A stretch of 40,819 nucleotides of DNA from Caldilineales bacterium (GCA_024102915.1 JAGFJG010000102.1:1-40819), one strand, 5' to 3'; shown: positions 1 to 9,349, counted from the first letter of the stretch. A program made the numbers and translations. Notes: generated from the letters alone by a model not told the origin.

Positions 1-488
1 GCAAGCCGGTGGGAGCGCTTTCGGGCGGGATGAAGCAACGACTGGCGCTGGGCCTGGCCCTGCTGGCTGAGCCGCCCATCCTCGTCCTCGATGAACCCAC
101 CTCCAACCTGGATGCCGCCGCCCGTGACCAGTTCTTGTCGCTGCTACGCGATGTGAAAGCGGATGGCAAAACCATCATCTTCACCTCGCATCGCCTGGAA
201 GAGATCGAAGCTCTGGCTGATTCGGTGCTGGTGCTGGCCGATGGCCGTCAGCAATTCCGCTGCCCCGCCACCGAACTGCCCGAACGCCTGGGCTTACGCA
301 CCACTATCAAACTGCGTCTGTCCGCTACGGCCATCCAACCCGCCCTCGACCTGCTGCAAACGAGCGGCTATACCGCCAGCAAAAACGGAACCGGCGTGCT
401 GGTCGATGTCCTGCCCGGCGAAAAAGCCCGGCCCATCAGCCTGCTCACCCAGGCCGATATTGCCGTTGAAGATTTTGAAATCGAGTGA
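1..488 (+). CDS. nosF: NosF-like copper ABC transporter ATP-binding protein (5' truncated)
   Basis: This is the C-terminal part of an ABC ATPase, cut by the left edge of the window; the reading frame enters at base 3. Seen: the ABC signature LSGGMKQR at the start, Walker B with its glutamate (ILVLDEPTSNLD), the H-loop (IIFTSHR), and a C-terminal extension of about 90 residues. The Walker A half is missing. NosF works with the permease NosY and periplasmic NosD in maturation of the copper sites of nitrous oxide reductase. The NosF assignment rests on the following genes (NosY-like permease, nosL, cytochrome c) more than on the fragment itself. The gap to nosY is 70 bases and holds an inverted repeat. 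An unrelated drug-type ATPase cannot be excluded from this fragment alone. Confidence 0.82.
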   Translation, partial: KPVGALSGGMKQRLALGLALLAEPPILVLDEPTSNLDAAARDQFLSLLRDVKADGKTIIFTSHRLEEIEALADSVLVLADGRQQFRCPATELPERLGLRTTIKLRLSATAIQPALDLLQTSGYTASKNGTGVLVDVLPGEKARPISLLTQADIAVEDFEIE

Positions 489-491
489 AGC

Positions 492-532
492 AGTGATGGA
501 GTATATTCCCCCCACTTCATCACTCCATCACT
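492..532. repeat. Inverted repeat between nosF and nosY
   Basis: A perfect 10-base inverted repeat (AGTGATGGAG at 492-501, CTCCATCACT at 523-532) encloses a pyrimidine-rich 21-base loop. It lies in the short nosF-nosY gap, which also holds repeated TGACAC words (547-570). It could be an intercistronic hairpin or a remnant of a dispersed repeat. No T tract follows, so it is not an obvious terminator. Confidence 0.5.
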
Positions 533-558
533 CTTCACACCCATATGACACTTGACAC

Positions 559-1392
559 ATGACACCTGACACAATCTGGACTATCGCCCAAAAAGAGCTT
601 CGAGACGCCCTGCGTAATCGCTGGTTTCTGCTCTATACCCTGGCCTTCATCGCCCTCTCCCTGGCGTTCTCCTATCTCGCCCTGGCCGGGGCAGGCATCG
701 TCGGTTTCGCCGGATTCAGCCGCACCGCCGCCAGCCTGATCAACCTCGTCCTGCTCATCATCCCGCTGATGGGGCTGACGGTGGGAGCGCAGACATTAGC
801 CGGGGAACAGGAAAAATCGACGCTGAGCTACTTGTTGGCGCAGCCGGTCAGCCGGGCTGAGATATTCGTGGGCAAGTACATCGGCCTGGCTCTCAGTCTG
901 CTGGCTTCGCTGGCGCTGGGATTCGGCATCTCCGGCGTCGTCATCGCCCTGGGCGGTGCGGGCGCCGCCGACCCGTTCGCCTACGTGCAACTGATCGGGC
1001 TGGCCTTTCTGCTCAGCCTGACCATGCTCAGCTTCGGCTTTCTCGTCTCCGCCCTCACCCGCAAAGCCAGCGTGGCCGTCGGCATCGGCCTGTTCCTGTG
1101 GCTGCTGTTCGTATTCTTCGGCGACCTGGGCATGATGGGCACAGCTATGGCGCTGCGCGTCCCCATCGAAAACCTATTCCTCATGTCACTGACCAATCCC
1201 CTACAAGTCTTCAAAATGGCGTCGATTCTCGATATCCAGACCACGCTCGACATCCTCGGCCCCGCCGGCATTTACGCCATGCAGAAATTCGGCGACGTGC
1301 TGCTCGGCATCTTCCTGGCCGTGCTGGCCGTGTGGATTCTGCTGCCCGCTGGCCTGGCCTATCTCCGTTTCGCCACCAAAAACAATTTCTAA
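559..1392 (+). CDS. nosY: NosY-like ABC transporter permease
   Basis: A 277-residue integral membrane protein with about six hydrophobic segments. Its cytoplasmic N-terminus (IAQKELRDALRNRWF) is typical of ABC-2/NosY permeases. Other family-like segments are FSRTAASLINLVLLIIPL, the loop LAGEQEKSTLSYLLAQPVSR, and NPLQVFKMASI near the C-terminus. With NosF it would form the transporter that feeds NosD during assembly of the copper clusters of nitrous oxide reductase. The start is the ATG at 559. No strong ribosome-binding site is visible, and repeated TGACAC words precede it. The order nosF-nosY-cupin-nosL-cytochrome c supports the call. The transported substrate is not certain for this family (copper or a sulfur species). 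Confidence 0.85.
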   Translation: MTPDTIWTIAQKELRDALRNRWFLLYTLAFIALSLAFSYLALAGAGIVGFAGFSRTAASLINLVLLIIPLMGLTVGAQTLAGEQEKSTLSYLLAQPVSRAEIFVGKYIGLALSLLASLALGFGISGVVIALGGAGAADPFAYVQLIGLAFLLSLTMLSFGFLVSALTRKASVAVGIGLFLWLLFVFFGDLGMMGTAMALRVPIENLFLMSLTNPLQVFKMASILDIQTTLDILGPAGIYAMQKFGDVLLGIFLAVLAVWILLPAGLAYLRFATKNNF

Positions 1393-1429
1393 TTCTCACC
1401 CCGCCGCGAGCGGGAAGCGAGGTCATCTC

Positions 1430-1789
1430 ATGCTAACGGCCCAATTATTTGACGATCTGAAATTCGGCGATGAAAACCCCAATGCCGAGCCGCTTTATGT
1501 CGATGAGTTTGGCAGGGTTATCCGCTTTGCGTTGCGACCTGGGCAGACAATCCGTGAACACCGAGCGCCCCATTCCCCATTCTACGTTGTCGTGCTGAAA
1601 GGGCAGGGCGTCTTTACCGGTGCAGATGGTGCAGATCAGCGGGTCGGCCCCAACGATCTCCTGGTTTTCGACCAGGGCGAAATCCACTCCGTCCGCGCCC
1701 TCGATGAGGACTTTATTTTTGTCGGATTTCTGCACGGAGCGCCGGCTGCGACTTCGGGCAAAACCGGCGGCGCGTTGAATCGTCAGTAA
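1430..1789 (+). CDS. Small single-domain cupin
   Basis: A 119-residue soluble protein with one cupin barrel. Seen: a first motif with the histidine pair in EHRAPHSPFYVVVLKGQG, then a second motif GPNDLLVFDQGEIHSVRAL with a conserved histidine. These would supply a metal or small-molecule site. GAGGT seven bases before the ATG is a plausible ribosome-binding site. It sits between nosY and nosL, with 37 bases to nosY and only 4 to nosL, so it is very probably co-transcribed. Small cupins are commonly sensors or metal-binding accessory proteins; a role in copper handling or N-oxide sensing is inferred from context only. No signal peptide is present, so it should be cytoplasmic. Confidence 0.75.
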   Translation: MLTAQLFDDLKFGDENPNAEPLYVDEFGRVIRFALRPGQTIREHRAPHSPFYVVVLKGQGVFTGADGADQRVGPNDLLVFDQGEIHSVRALDEDFIFVGFLHGAPAATSGKTGGALNRQ

Positions 1790-1793
1790 AATC

Positions 1794-2357
<564 letters not shown>

Positions 2358-2382
2358 TTTCAAATCAACAGGAGTTTATACA

Positions 2383-2793
2383 ATGCGAAAATTCGTGATG
2401 CTACTCATCACTATCAGCTTACTTACGCTGGCGCTGGCAGCCTGCGGCGGTGGCGGCGGTGGCGGCGGTGATCAGCCGCCCGTTCAGGCTGGTGCACCCG
2501 CGGCAGCTGCGGGTGACGTCGCCAACGGCGCAAAGTTGTTCAAGAGCACATGCATCGCCTGCCACGGTGAAGGCGGCGTCGGCGTCCAGGGTTTGGGCAA
2601 GAACATGACCACCAGTGAATTCATCGCCGGATTATCCGACGCCGAACTGATCGATTTCATCAAAAAAGGCCGGGACCCCAGTGATCCGTTGAACACGACC
2701 GGCGTCGCCATGCCTCCCAAAGGCGGCAACCCGGCTCTCACCGACGAGAACCTGGTTGATATCGTGGCTTACGTTCGCACCCTCCATAAATAG
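2383..2793 (+). CDS. Lipoprotein cytochrome c (monoheme)
   Basis: A 136-residue secreted c-type cytochrome. The ATG at 2383 is chosen because AGGAG lies 8 bases upstream (2370-2374); an in-frame ATG at 2347 lacks this. Seen: a signal segment with a lipobox at Cys21 (LALAAC), a run of eight glycines acting as a linker, one heme-binding motif CIACH (residues 57-61), and a likely distal methionine ligand in VAMPPKGG. The C-terminal helix DENLVDIVAYVRTLHK is typical of class I cytochrome c. Placed at the end of a nos accessory cluster, it is a likely electron donor to nitrous oxide reductase, as seen in clade II nos clusters. The donor role is inferred. Confidence 0.88.
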   Translation: MRKFVMLLITISLLTLALAACGGGGGGGGDQPPVQAGAPAAAAGDVANGAKLFKSTCIACHGEGGVGVQGLGKNMTTSEFIAGLSDAELIDFIKKGRDPSDPLNTTGVAMPPKGGNPALTDENLVDIVAYVRTLHK

Positions 2794-2817
2794 AAGGCTG
2801 AAATCACGCAAGAAGTC

Positions 2818-2852
2818 GGCGGCGCGCCTGCATTTCGCATCGCGCCGCCTTT
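2818..2852 (+). terminator. Rho-independent terminator after the cytochrome c gene
   Basis: A perfect 9-base inverted repeat (GGCGGCGCG at 2818-2826, CGCGCCGCC at 2841-2849) with a 14-base loop, followed by TTT. The stem is very GC-rich but the T tract is short. It lies 25 bases after the cytochrome stop codon and just before the ctaA promoter candidate, so it plausibly separates the nos cluster from ctaA. Confidence 0.6.
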
Positions 2853-2860
2853 CGCGACAC

Positions 2861-2890
2861 TTCGTTCATCCCGTCTGCCTTGGGTATAAT
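2861..2890 (+). promoter_or_regulatory. Candidate promoter of ctaA
   Basis: A perfect -10 box TATAAT lies at 2885-2890, about 70 bases before the ctaA start. The best -35 is weak (TTCGTT at 2861-2866, spacer 18). It follows the preceding terminator directly. Confidence 0.4.
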
Positions 2891-2958
2891 GCGGGTGGCG
2901 ATCCTGATGGACTGCCGACCCCAAAAACACGCATTCTCCCAAACAAGGCAAATCGTTT

Positions 2959-4041
2959 ATGTCCGCAAAAGCAAATAGAGCCGTCACAATCTGGCTGTTC
3001 GTCGTCTGCGCCCTCATCATTTTCATGGTTTCGTTTGGCGGTCTCGTCCGCCTCACCCGTTCCGGTCTCTCGATCGTGGAGTGGAACCCGGTCAGCGGCG
3101 TGATCCCGCCCGTCGGCGACCAGGCCTGGCAGCTTGAGTTCGAGAAATACCAGCAAACTCCCGAATTCCAGAAAGTCAATCATGAGATGACGTTGGAAGG
3201 CTATAAGCGCATTTTCATGCTGGAATACATCCACCGCCTCATCGCCCGATTCGCCGGGTTGATTGTCGTCATCCCGCTGCTCTATTTTCTGATTCGAGGT
3301 ATCATCCCCTGGCGAAAGTCGGCGGTGTATCTGCTCATCGCCGCCGGTTTCGCTTTCCAGGGGGCGCTTGGCTGGTACATGGTCAGCAGCGGTCTGATCG
3401 ACCGGCCTTCGGTCAGCCACTATCGCCTCACCGCCCACCTGCTCACCGCCATTGCCTTGCTGGCCCTGACCTTCTGGATGGGGCTGCGCCATCTGTATAA
3501 TTTCCCGGCCAAAGAGCCAAAAGGCGGGAAATCCTTCGGCTATCGACTTTCCTGGCTGCTGGTGGCTGTGCTCGTAATCCAGATGTCGTACGGCGGGCTG
3601 GTGGCAGGGCTGAAGGCCGGGCATGCGTCCAACACCTGGCCTCTCATGTTCGGATACCTGATCCCGCCCGGCATGCTCTCGGTGATCGAACCGTGGTGGC
3701 TCAACCTGATCGAGACGGCCACGACCATTCATTTCATGCATCGCTGGTTCGCATTCGCTGTGCTGATCGTTGCCGTCGTCCTCTATTTCGTGGCGAGGAA
3801 ACGTCATTACAGCCAGGCCATTCACAACGGCATCCTTCTGATGATTGTCCTGACGTTTGTGCAGATCGGGCTGGGGATCAGCGTCGTCTGGCTCGGCGTG
3901 CCGATCTGGCTGGCGCTGTTGCACCAGGGCACGGCCCTGCTGTTGTTCCTGACCGCTATCTATCTGATCTACCAATGCGGTCACGCCATGCAGCCGGAAA
4001 CCGCGACTACTCCCGCCGCTCTCCGGGTTGAACCTGCCTGA
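2959..4041 (+). CDS. ctaA: Heme A synthase (COX15/CtaA)
   Basis: A 360-residue protein with about eight transmembrane segments. It converts heme O to heme A for aa3-type terminal oxidases. Seen: the family's first-helix motif FGGLVRLTRSGLSIVEW, the loop segment EFEKYQQTPEFQKVNHEM, and conserved histidines in or next to helices: EYIHRLIARFAG, SVSHYRLTAHLL, FMHRWFAFA and LLHQGTALLL. These serve as heme ligands in the family. The long GVIPP/EFEKYQ loop resembles the COX15-type branch. It starts at ATG 2959 with its own promoter candidate upstream, and the next gene follows after 5 bases. The oxidase structural genes are not in the window. Confidence 0.93.
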   Translation: MSAKANRAVTIWLFVVCALIIFMVSFGGLVRLTRSGLSIVEWNPVSGVIPPVGDQAWQLEFEKYQQTPEFQKVNHEMTLEGYKRIFMLEYIHRLIARFAGLIVVIPLLYFLIRGIIPWRKSAVYLLIAAGFAFQGALGWYMVSSGLIDRPSVSHYRLTAHLLTAIALLALTFWMGLRHLYNFPAKEPKGGKSFGYRLSWLLVAVLVIQMSYGGLVAGLKAGHASNTWPLMFGYLIPPGMLSVIEPWWLNLIETATTIHFMHRWFAFAVLIVAVVLYFVARKRHYSQAIHNGILLMIVLTFVQIGLGISVVWLGVPIWLALLHQGTALLLFLTAIYLIYQCGHAMQPETATTPAALRVEPA

Positions 4042-4046
4042 ATCTC

Positions 4047-4808
4047 ATGCGCATCCTGGCTGTCATCAACGGCGACTATGGCCGCCGTCACATCGACAAT
4101 GTGCAGGCGCATGCGCCGGACAATTGGCAGGTCGAGGTCTGGGAAGCGCCTGCCGTGTTCCCGCTCGTAATCGATTATCCCGAAGATTTCCTGCCGGAGT
4201 CGCTGCCCCCAACTGACCTGATCCTCTCCTTCGCCGAGCATCGCGGCGTGGCGGAGTTGCTGCCTGACATTGCCGCCATGACTGGCGCCACGGCTGTACT
4301 CGCCGCCGTCGATAACGAGGCCTGGCTGCCGCGCGGTCTGGCCCGGCAATTGCGCGGCTGGCTGGCCGATATGAATGTCACGTGCGTCACGCCGAAGCCG
4401 CTTTGCTCATTGACCGAACATGACTATGGGCTGACGCGCCGCCAGCGCCAGAGCTATGACGATCCGCACATCGCCGAGTTTGCCCGGCTGTTCGGCCAGC
4501 CCAAACTGCGGGTCGAGGTCGACGAAAAGGCCGGGGTGATCGCCAGCGCCGGGGTGGAGCGGGATGCGGTGTGCGGTTGCGCTCGCTTTGTAGCCGAGAA
4601 ACTGGCAGGGGTGGCGCTGGATGATGCGGTGGAACAGGCGGGGCTGTTGCACCATCACTACCCCTGTCTGGCCAGCATGGGCATCGACAGCGACTTCGCC
4701 GACACGTTGATGCACGTTTCGGGCAATGTGCTGCGCGATGAGGTGGCGGCGCATATCAAACCCCATCTGCAAGCCCGATACATCACGCCGGGCAAACGCA
4801 GCGAGTAA
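4047..4808 (+). CDS. DUF166 family protein
   Basis: A 253-residue soluble protein resembling DUF166 (Pfam PF02593), a family known mostly from archaea and of unknown function. Seen: a Rossmann-like N-terminus MRILAVINGDYGRRHIDN, a central cysteine segment TCVTPKPLCSLTEH, the cysteine pair in VCGCARFVAEKL, and the C-terminal HHHYPCLASMG. The recurring cysteines suggest a metal or Fe-S site, but this is inference. Older databases sometimes label the family as thymidylate synthase-like; nothing in this sequence shows the known thymidylate synthase motifs. It starts 5 bases after ctaA and is followed by the HNH gene after 5 bases, so the three are probably one transcript, although no functional link is evident. 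Confidence 0.8.
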   Translation: MRILAVINGDYGRRHIDNVQAHAPDNWQVEVWEAPAVFPLVIDYPEDFLPESLPPTDLILSFAEHRGVAELLPDIAAMTGATAVLAAVDNEAWLPRGLARQLRGWLADMNVTCVTPKPLCSLTEHDYGLTRRQRQSYDDPHIAEFARLFGQPKLRVEVDEKAGVIASAGVERDAVCGCARFVAEKLAGVALDDAVEQAGLLHHHYPCLASMGIDSDFADTLMHVSGNVLRDEVAAHIKPHLQARYITPGKRSE

Positions 4809-4813
4809 TCCCG

Positions 4814-5383
4814 GTGCATCCGGCCAAACACCTGGCAGCCTCCACGCTGGCAGCGCTGGCAGTCTCTCGCCGCCGCGACTTTCCCTGGCTGGCTTGGGCG
4901 TCCAGCATCCTGACTGACGCCGATCACCTCGCCTGGCACGTCATCCAAACTGGTGACGCCAGCCCACTGCGAGCCTGGCGATTCTTCACGTCCGAGCCGG
5001 AGGAAGGGCCGAAAACCCCGCTGCCTTTGCACCGCTACGACGTGATTGTCATTCTGTGGCTGGCCGGACACCGCATCCGGCCATTGGGTCAAGTCGCCGC
5101 CGGGCTGGCTTTTCACCGGGTGATGGATGACCTGACGGAAATCTGGCATTTCGGGCGCAGGCGTTGGCGACAGAGGAATCTGGATCGGCTGCGGGCGATT
5201 GTATTTGGCCGGGAGCGCTATCACTGCCAGGGTTGCGGCATGCCCAGCGCTGCGCTGGAGCTTCACCACCGCATCCCCGAACATCTCGGTGGCCCCAACC
5301 ATCCCGACAATCTCCTGGCCCTGTGTCACGAGTGCCATGATCGGGCGCATGGGCGCGCCGTCTTGGTGACTGAAGATTCATGA
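4814..5383 (+). CDS. HNH endonuclease-domain protein with D-x-D-H N-terminal region
   Basis: A 189-residue protein with two parts. The C-terminal 60 residues form an HNH/treble-clef nuclease: RYHCQGCGMPSAALELHHR, then HPDNLLALCHECHDRAHG, with two CxxC zinc pairs and the HH-N-H catalytic pattern. The N-terminal part is amphipathic to hydrophobic (HPAKHLAASTLAALAVS) and carries ILTDADHLAWH, which resembles the D-x-D-H motif of YdjM-type membrane-bound metal-dependent hydrolases. Such a fusion is unusual. The start is a GTG at 4814, 5 bases after the DUF166 stop; no good ribosome-binding site is seen. It converges with the large STAND gene. The nuclease fold is well supported, the substrate unknown. 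Confidence 0.75.
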   Translation: MHPAKHLAASTLAALAVSRRRDFPWLAWASSILTDADHLAWHVIQTGDASPLRAWRFFTSEPEEGPKTPLPLHRYDVIVILWLAGHRIRPLGQVAAGLAFHRVMDDLTEIWHFGRRRWRQRNLDRLRAIVFGRERYHCQGCGMPSAALELHHRIPEHLGGPNHPDNLLALCHECHDRAHGRAVLVTEDS

Positions 5384-5470
5384 TCAAAAAAGGAAAAATC
5401 TGCGCCAATCTGTAAAATCGGTGGTTAGACTTTTGGGTTCGGGCTCGGCCAGTTTTGGCGTGTGAATGAA

Positions 5471-8400
5471 CTACGGCGGACAAGCTTCGACATGCAGGAA
5501 TTTACGGCACTCCTCATCGGTCAGCTCCCTGGTCAGGCGTGATTCAGCCAGCGAGACCAACTCGTCCATCGCCAGCGTGAAGGTGCGCACCGTGCCGTCG
5601 GCTCCGGCCACAGCCAGGGTCGAGCCGTCCGGGCTGAACGCCACGCCGAACACATTGCTGAGATTGCCATACAGGCTGAAAAGCTCCTCGCCCGACGCCA
5701 CATCCCAGACCTTCGCCAGCCGGTCGAATCCGGTGGAGGCCAGCCGCGTGCCATCGTGATTGAACGCCAACCGCAACGTCAGACCGGCATGCCCCGCCAT
5801 CGTGTGCAGCCTGTCGCCCGTCGTCACATTCCAGATCGTGATCACCCCATCCTGGTCGCCCATCGCCATCGTCTGCCCATCCGGGCTGAGGGCGACGCCA
5901 AAAAGTTCCTTCCCTTCGCCGGAGAACGCCCGGATCTCCTCCCCGGTTTCAGCATCCCACTGGCGAACGAAATAGTCCCCGCCGCTGGTGAAAACCGAAC
6001 GCCCCTCCGGACTGAAAACGCCGTTTATCACGCTGGCCGGGGCGTGGCCTGCGAATGTGATGATCTCAGCGCCGGTGACGGCATCCCAGACTTTGGCTGT
6101 GCCATCCCAGCTAGCCGTCGCCAGACGCCTGCCTTCCGGGCTGAAATCCAGGCCGGTGACGAGGGCGTTGTGACCGCTGAGAGTTGAAACGACATCGCCC
6201 GTGCCGCTGTCCCATATCGTGACAATGCCATCCATGCCGCCAGCAGCGATCTGCGACCCGTCCATACTGATCACCAGCCCGGTAAATCCAGCGCTGGATT
6301 CTTCACCGCCGGTGAGCGTTTGCAGCAGGCGTCCGCTTCCCGTCTCCCAAATCTTGGTTTTACCATCGACCCCGGCGGAGGCGAAACGGCTGCCATCCGC
6401 AAAATAGGTGACGTTCCAGACGATGCCGTCGTGGGCAGGAATGGTGAGAAGCTCATGGCCGGGCGCAGCGTCCCACAACCGCACATTGCCATCATAGCTG
6501 CCCGTGGCGATGACCGAGCCATCCGGGCTGCCGGCGACGCCGATGATGGTGCTGGCCGAGGCTGCCAGGGACAACGCCTGCTGGCCAGTGGCGGGGTCCC
6601 ATACGCGGGTGACGCCATCCTGACCGGCGGTGGCGAGGCGGCCATCAGCCAGGAAAGCGATGTCGTACATACCGGACAATCGCGGCAGGTTCACCAATTC
6701 TCGCCCGTTGGCAGTTTCCCAGATTTTGGCGCGGCCATCCTCGCTGGCAGCAGCCACGCTCGCCCCATCCGGGCTGAAGGTGACGCTGTGAATGATCCCG
6801 CCCAGCGTGGCAGTGTAGATTTGCGTTCCGTCGATGGCGTCCCACATAGTGACGATGCCTTCATCGCCGCCGGTGGCCAGGAAACGACCGTCCGGGCTAT
6901 AGGCAAGCGCTTTAGCCGGGAGACCATCGGGCAACAGGGTCAGCCCCTCTGTTCTCGATGCCAGATCCCACACTTTGGAGACGCCATCCATATTCGCCGC
7001 CGCCAACCGTCGTCCATCCGGGCTGAAGCTAATTTGCCCCACACCCAGGTTATAGCCGACCGTCGTGCCCACCGACTCGCCCGTGATCGAATGCAGTTTT
7101 TCGCCCGTGATCGCATCCCACAAAATCACCTCGGTCACGCCCGCCGTGGCCAGTTGACGGCCATCCGGGCTGAAAGCGATGCTGTTGCCATAGCCAATCG
7201 CTTCATCACGCAATTGCAGCAATGGCTCTCCCGTTCTCGCATCCCAGACGGTGAAGTCGTTGAAAGCGCCCAGACTGGCCAACCGGGCTCCATCCGGGCT
7301 GAAGGCCACATCCGGTACGCCGCCTTTGTGGGCGGGCAGCGTGCGCAAAAGATGCAATTCCGGCAACGCTCGATGCAGGGCATTTCGCGCTTCCAGAGTG
7401 TCGGCCTGTTCCAGCGCCGCCAACGCCAGCAGCGTGCTGCGTTCGGCGTCGATGTCGAGATTGGTCGCCGCCGCTGCCGCCAGTTCACGCGAGAGAGCCA
7501 GTTGCTCGGCCTGGTTTGCACGTTGTGCGAATGCCAGCGCCGCCGCTCCCAGGATGAGCCCAATGACCAGGGCCACCGCCAGCAATGCCGCTCGCTGGCG
7601 CAGTCGCCCGTTGGCGCGGGCCTGCTCTTCGGCGCGCACGCGCTCGGCCTCGGCCAACTGGCGGGCAGATTCCAACTCTCGTTGCCGCTGCGCCTCGCGT
7701 TCCCGTGCTTTTTTTTCGGCAAGAGCCTGAGAGGCGTCGAGAAAGGCCTGTTCGAGGGCATTCAGGTCGTCGGGATGCGCTGCAGCCCATTCCATCGCCT
7801 GCGCCAGCCGCGCACCCCTGTACAATCCGCCCGGATCACGCCCCTGTTCATCCCATTCCTGCGAGGCTTCGGTGAGATGCCGATGCAGTCGCAACCCTTC
7901 CCGATCTTCCTCCAGCCAGCCGCGCAGCGTCGGCCATTCCCGGATCAGAGCTTCGTGGGCGACATCAACGGCGTTCTGGTCGGTCGTGATCAGCCGGGCG
8001 TCGGCCAGGGCGCTGAGCACCTGATGCACGGTTTCCCGTTCTTCCGGACGTGACGCCAATTCGTCGATACTCACCCGACGGCGCGTGTCGGCGAAAGCTT
8101 CATCGCCGCCCAGTTCGGTCAGGCGCAGGAAGATGTGGCGGGCGATCTGGCGCTGCTCGCGGTCGAGCTGGTCGTAAAATACCGACTCGGCCGTCTCGGC
8201 GATGGCCCCACGCACCCCGCCGGAAGCGGTATAACCGCTCAAAGTCAGCGTGCGCCCGCGCCGCCGTTCCCAGGTAGCCAGCAGAGCATGAGAGAGCAGG
8301 GGCAGCGCGCCCGGCTCGGGATTGTGTTGGCCGGTGTCAGCGCCGATGTCGTGCAGCAGCAAGTCAACCAGCCCCGGTTCAAGCTGCCAGTGCCCCTCTC

Positions 8401-9349
8401 GCGCTGGCTCTTCGATAGCGCAGCGCAACTCATCGGCGGTCATTGGGCCGATATATTCCTGCTGCTGAGCCAGGAGTTGACGCAACCGATCGAAGCGGGC
8501 GCAGTGGGCGTAAAAGTCGGCGCGCAACACGACCACGATCACGCCGATCCCCCCATGCTGGCAGGCGGCGGTCGTCAGGTTCTGGACAAAGGCGAACTGT
8601 TCCGACTCACTGCGGCAGAGTGTGAAAAGCTCTTCGAACTGGTCGACCACGAGCAGCGAGCGAGGGGCGGGGGACGCCGCCAATTCTCCCAGTTGACCCA
8701 TCACCTGACCGAGCATGTCTGGCTGACTGACCAGATCATCGGCCAGTTTTCGAGAAGACATCGCGGATGCCGAGTCTCCGCGCAGGACGACGGCCAGGTT
8801 TTCCAGGGGATGCGCTGTGGGCGTCATCACGAAAATCGGCCAGCCGGAGGTGGACGGTCGCCAGCGCAAGGATGGAACCAATCCGGCGCGCACGACCGAG
8901 GATTTGCCGCTGCCGGATGCGCCGACCACAGCCAGGAAGCGCTGGTCGGATTCAGCAAGGGCGGTGAGGCGGGCGGTCAATCGAGCAGTCAACGCTTCCC
9001 GACCAAAGAAAAGCTCGGCGTCGTCTTCGTCGAAGAATTGCAGCCCTTTGTACGGCGAGATGCCGGTGGTGGGTGCGTCCTCCCGGCGCACGGCGGCGGC
9101 CAGTTCCAGCAACCGCGCCGCGACCTCTGGTTCATCCTCGATTTCCAGGATGGGCAGAAAACGGGCGGTGAGCGTCGCCAGGTCGGGCAGGCGTTCGTTG
9201 TGTTCCAGGCGCGAGATTTGGGTGTCGCTATATCCGACGGCGATCGAAAGCTCGCGCTGGGTATATCCCGCGCGGCGACGAAGATACCTCAACAAATCCC
9301 CAAAGGTGGTGAAACGGTCGAGGGCGATGCTGCTGCTTGAGACTGACAT
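5471..9349 (-). CDS. XRE HTH - nSTAND NTPase - TM - WD40 repeat protein
   Basis: A 1292-residue signalling protein. In order: an XRE-type helix-turn-helix (about 15-70; AGYTQRELSIAVGYSDTQIS); a STAND NTPase module of the nSTAND1 type beginning SPYKGLQFFDEDDAELFFGRE, with Walker A GASGSGKSS (143-151) and Walker B-like LLVVDQFEELF; a charged coiled coil rich in Glu/Arg (about 550-590); one transmembrane helix (about 592-612); then about 14 WD40 repeats (about 655-1255), enough for two seven-bladed propellers. STAND proteins act as NTP-driven switches that oligomerise on ligand binding. The ATG at 9349 is preceded by AAAGGAGG. Topology implies cytoplasmic HTH/NTPase and propellers outside the membrane, if the helix does cross. 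The ligand and target are unknown. Confidence 0.88.
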   Translation of the reverse strand: MSVSSSSIALDRFTTFGDLLRYLRRRAGYTQRELSIAVGYSDTQISRLEHNERLPDLATLTARFLPILEIEDEPEVAARLLELAAAVRREDAPTTGISPYKGLQFFDEDDAELFFGREALTARLTARLTALAESDQRFLAVVGASGSGKSSVVRAGLVPSLRWRPSTSGWPIFVMTPTAHPLENLAVVLRGDSASAMSSRKLADDLVSQPDMLGQVMGQLGELAASPAPRSLLVVDQFEELFTLCRSESEQFAFVQNLTTAACQHGGIGVIVVVLRADFYAHCARFDRLRQLLAQQQEYIGPMTADELRCAIEEPAREGHWQLEPGLVDLLLHDIGADTGQHNPEPGALPLLSHALLATWERRRGRTLTLSGYTASGGVRGAIAETAESVFYDQLDREQRQIARHIFLRLTELGGDEAFADTRRRVSIDELASRPEERETVHQVLSALADARLITTDQNAVDVAHEALIREWPTLRGWLEEDREGLRLHRHLTEASQEWDEQGRDPGGLYRGARLAQAMEWAAAHPDDLNALEQAFLDASQALAEKKAREREAQRQRELESARQLAEAERVRAEEQARANGRLRQRAALLAVALVIGLILGAAALAFAQRANQAEQLALSRELAAAAATNLDIDAERSTLLALAALEQADTLEARNALHRALPELHLLRTLPAHKGGVPDVAFSPDGARLASLGAFNDFTVWDARTGEPLLQLRDEAIGYGNSIAFSPDGRQLATAGVTEVILWDAITGEKLHSITGESVGTTVGYNLGVGQISFSPDGRRLAAANMDGVSKVWDLASRTEGLTLLPDGLPAKALAYSPDGRFLATGGDEGIVTMWDAIDGTQIYTATLGGIIHSVTFSPDGASVAAASEDGRAKIWETANGRELVNLPRLSGMYDIAFLADGRLATAGQDGVTRVWDPATGQQALSLAASASTIIGVAGSPDGSVIATGSYDGNVRLWDAAPGHELLTIPAHDGIVWNVTYFADGSRFASAGVDGKTKIWETGSGRLLQTLTGGEESSAGFTGLVISMDGSQIAAGGMDGIVTIWDSGTGDVVSTLSGHNALVTGLDFSPEGRRLATASWDGTAKVWDAVTGAEIITFAGHAPASVINGVFSPEGRSVFTSGGDYFVRQWDAETGEEIRAFSGEGKELFGVALSPDGQTMAMGDQDGVITIWNVTTGDRLHTMAGHAGLTLRLAFNHDGTRLASTGFDRLAKVWDVASGEELFSLYGNLSNVFGVAFSPDGSTLAVAGADGTVRTFTLAMDELVSLAESRLTRELTDEECRKFLHVEACPP

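Noticed and set aside
2866..3984. 372-codon minus-strand frame opposite ctaA
   Set aside because: Its product is rich in Gln/His/Asp/Arg with no fold, as expected for the antisense of a GC-rich membrane-protein gene; ctaA on the plus strand has clear family motifs.
6320..9340. Long plus-strand frames (577 and 401 codons) opposite the STAND gene
   Set aside because: They mirror the periodic WD40 coding of the minus strand and have no recognisable domains; the minus-strand gene explains the region.
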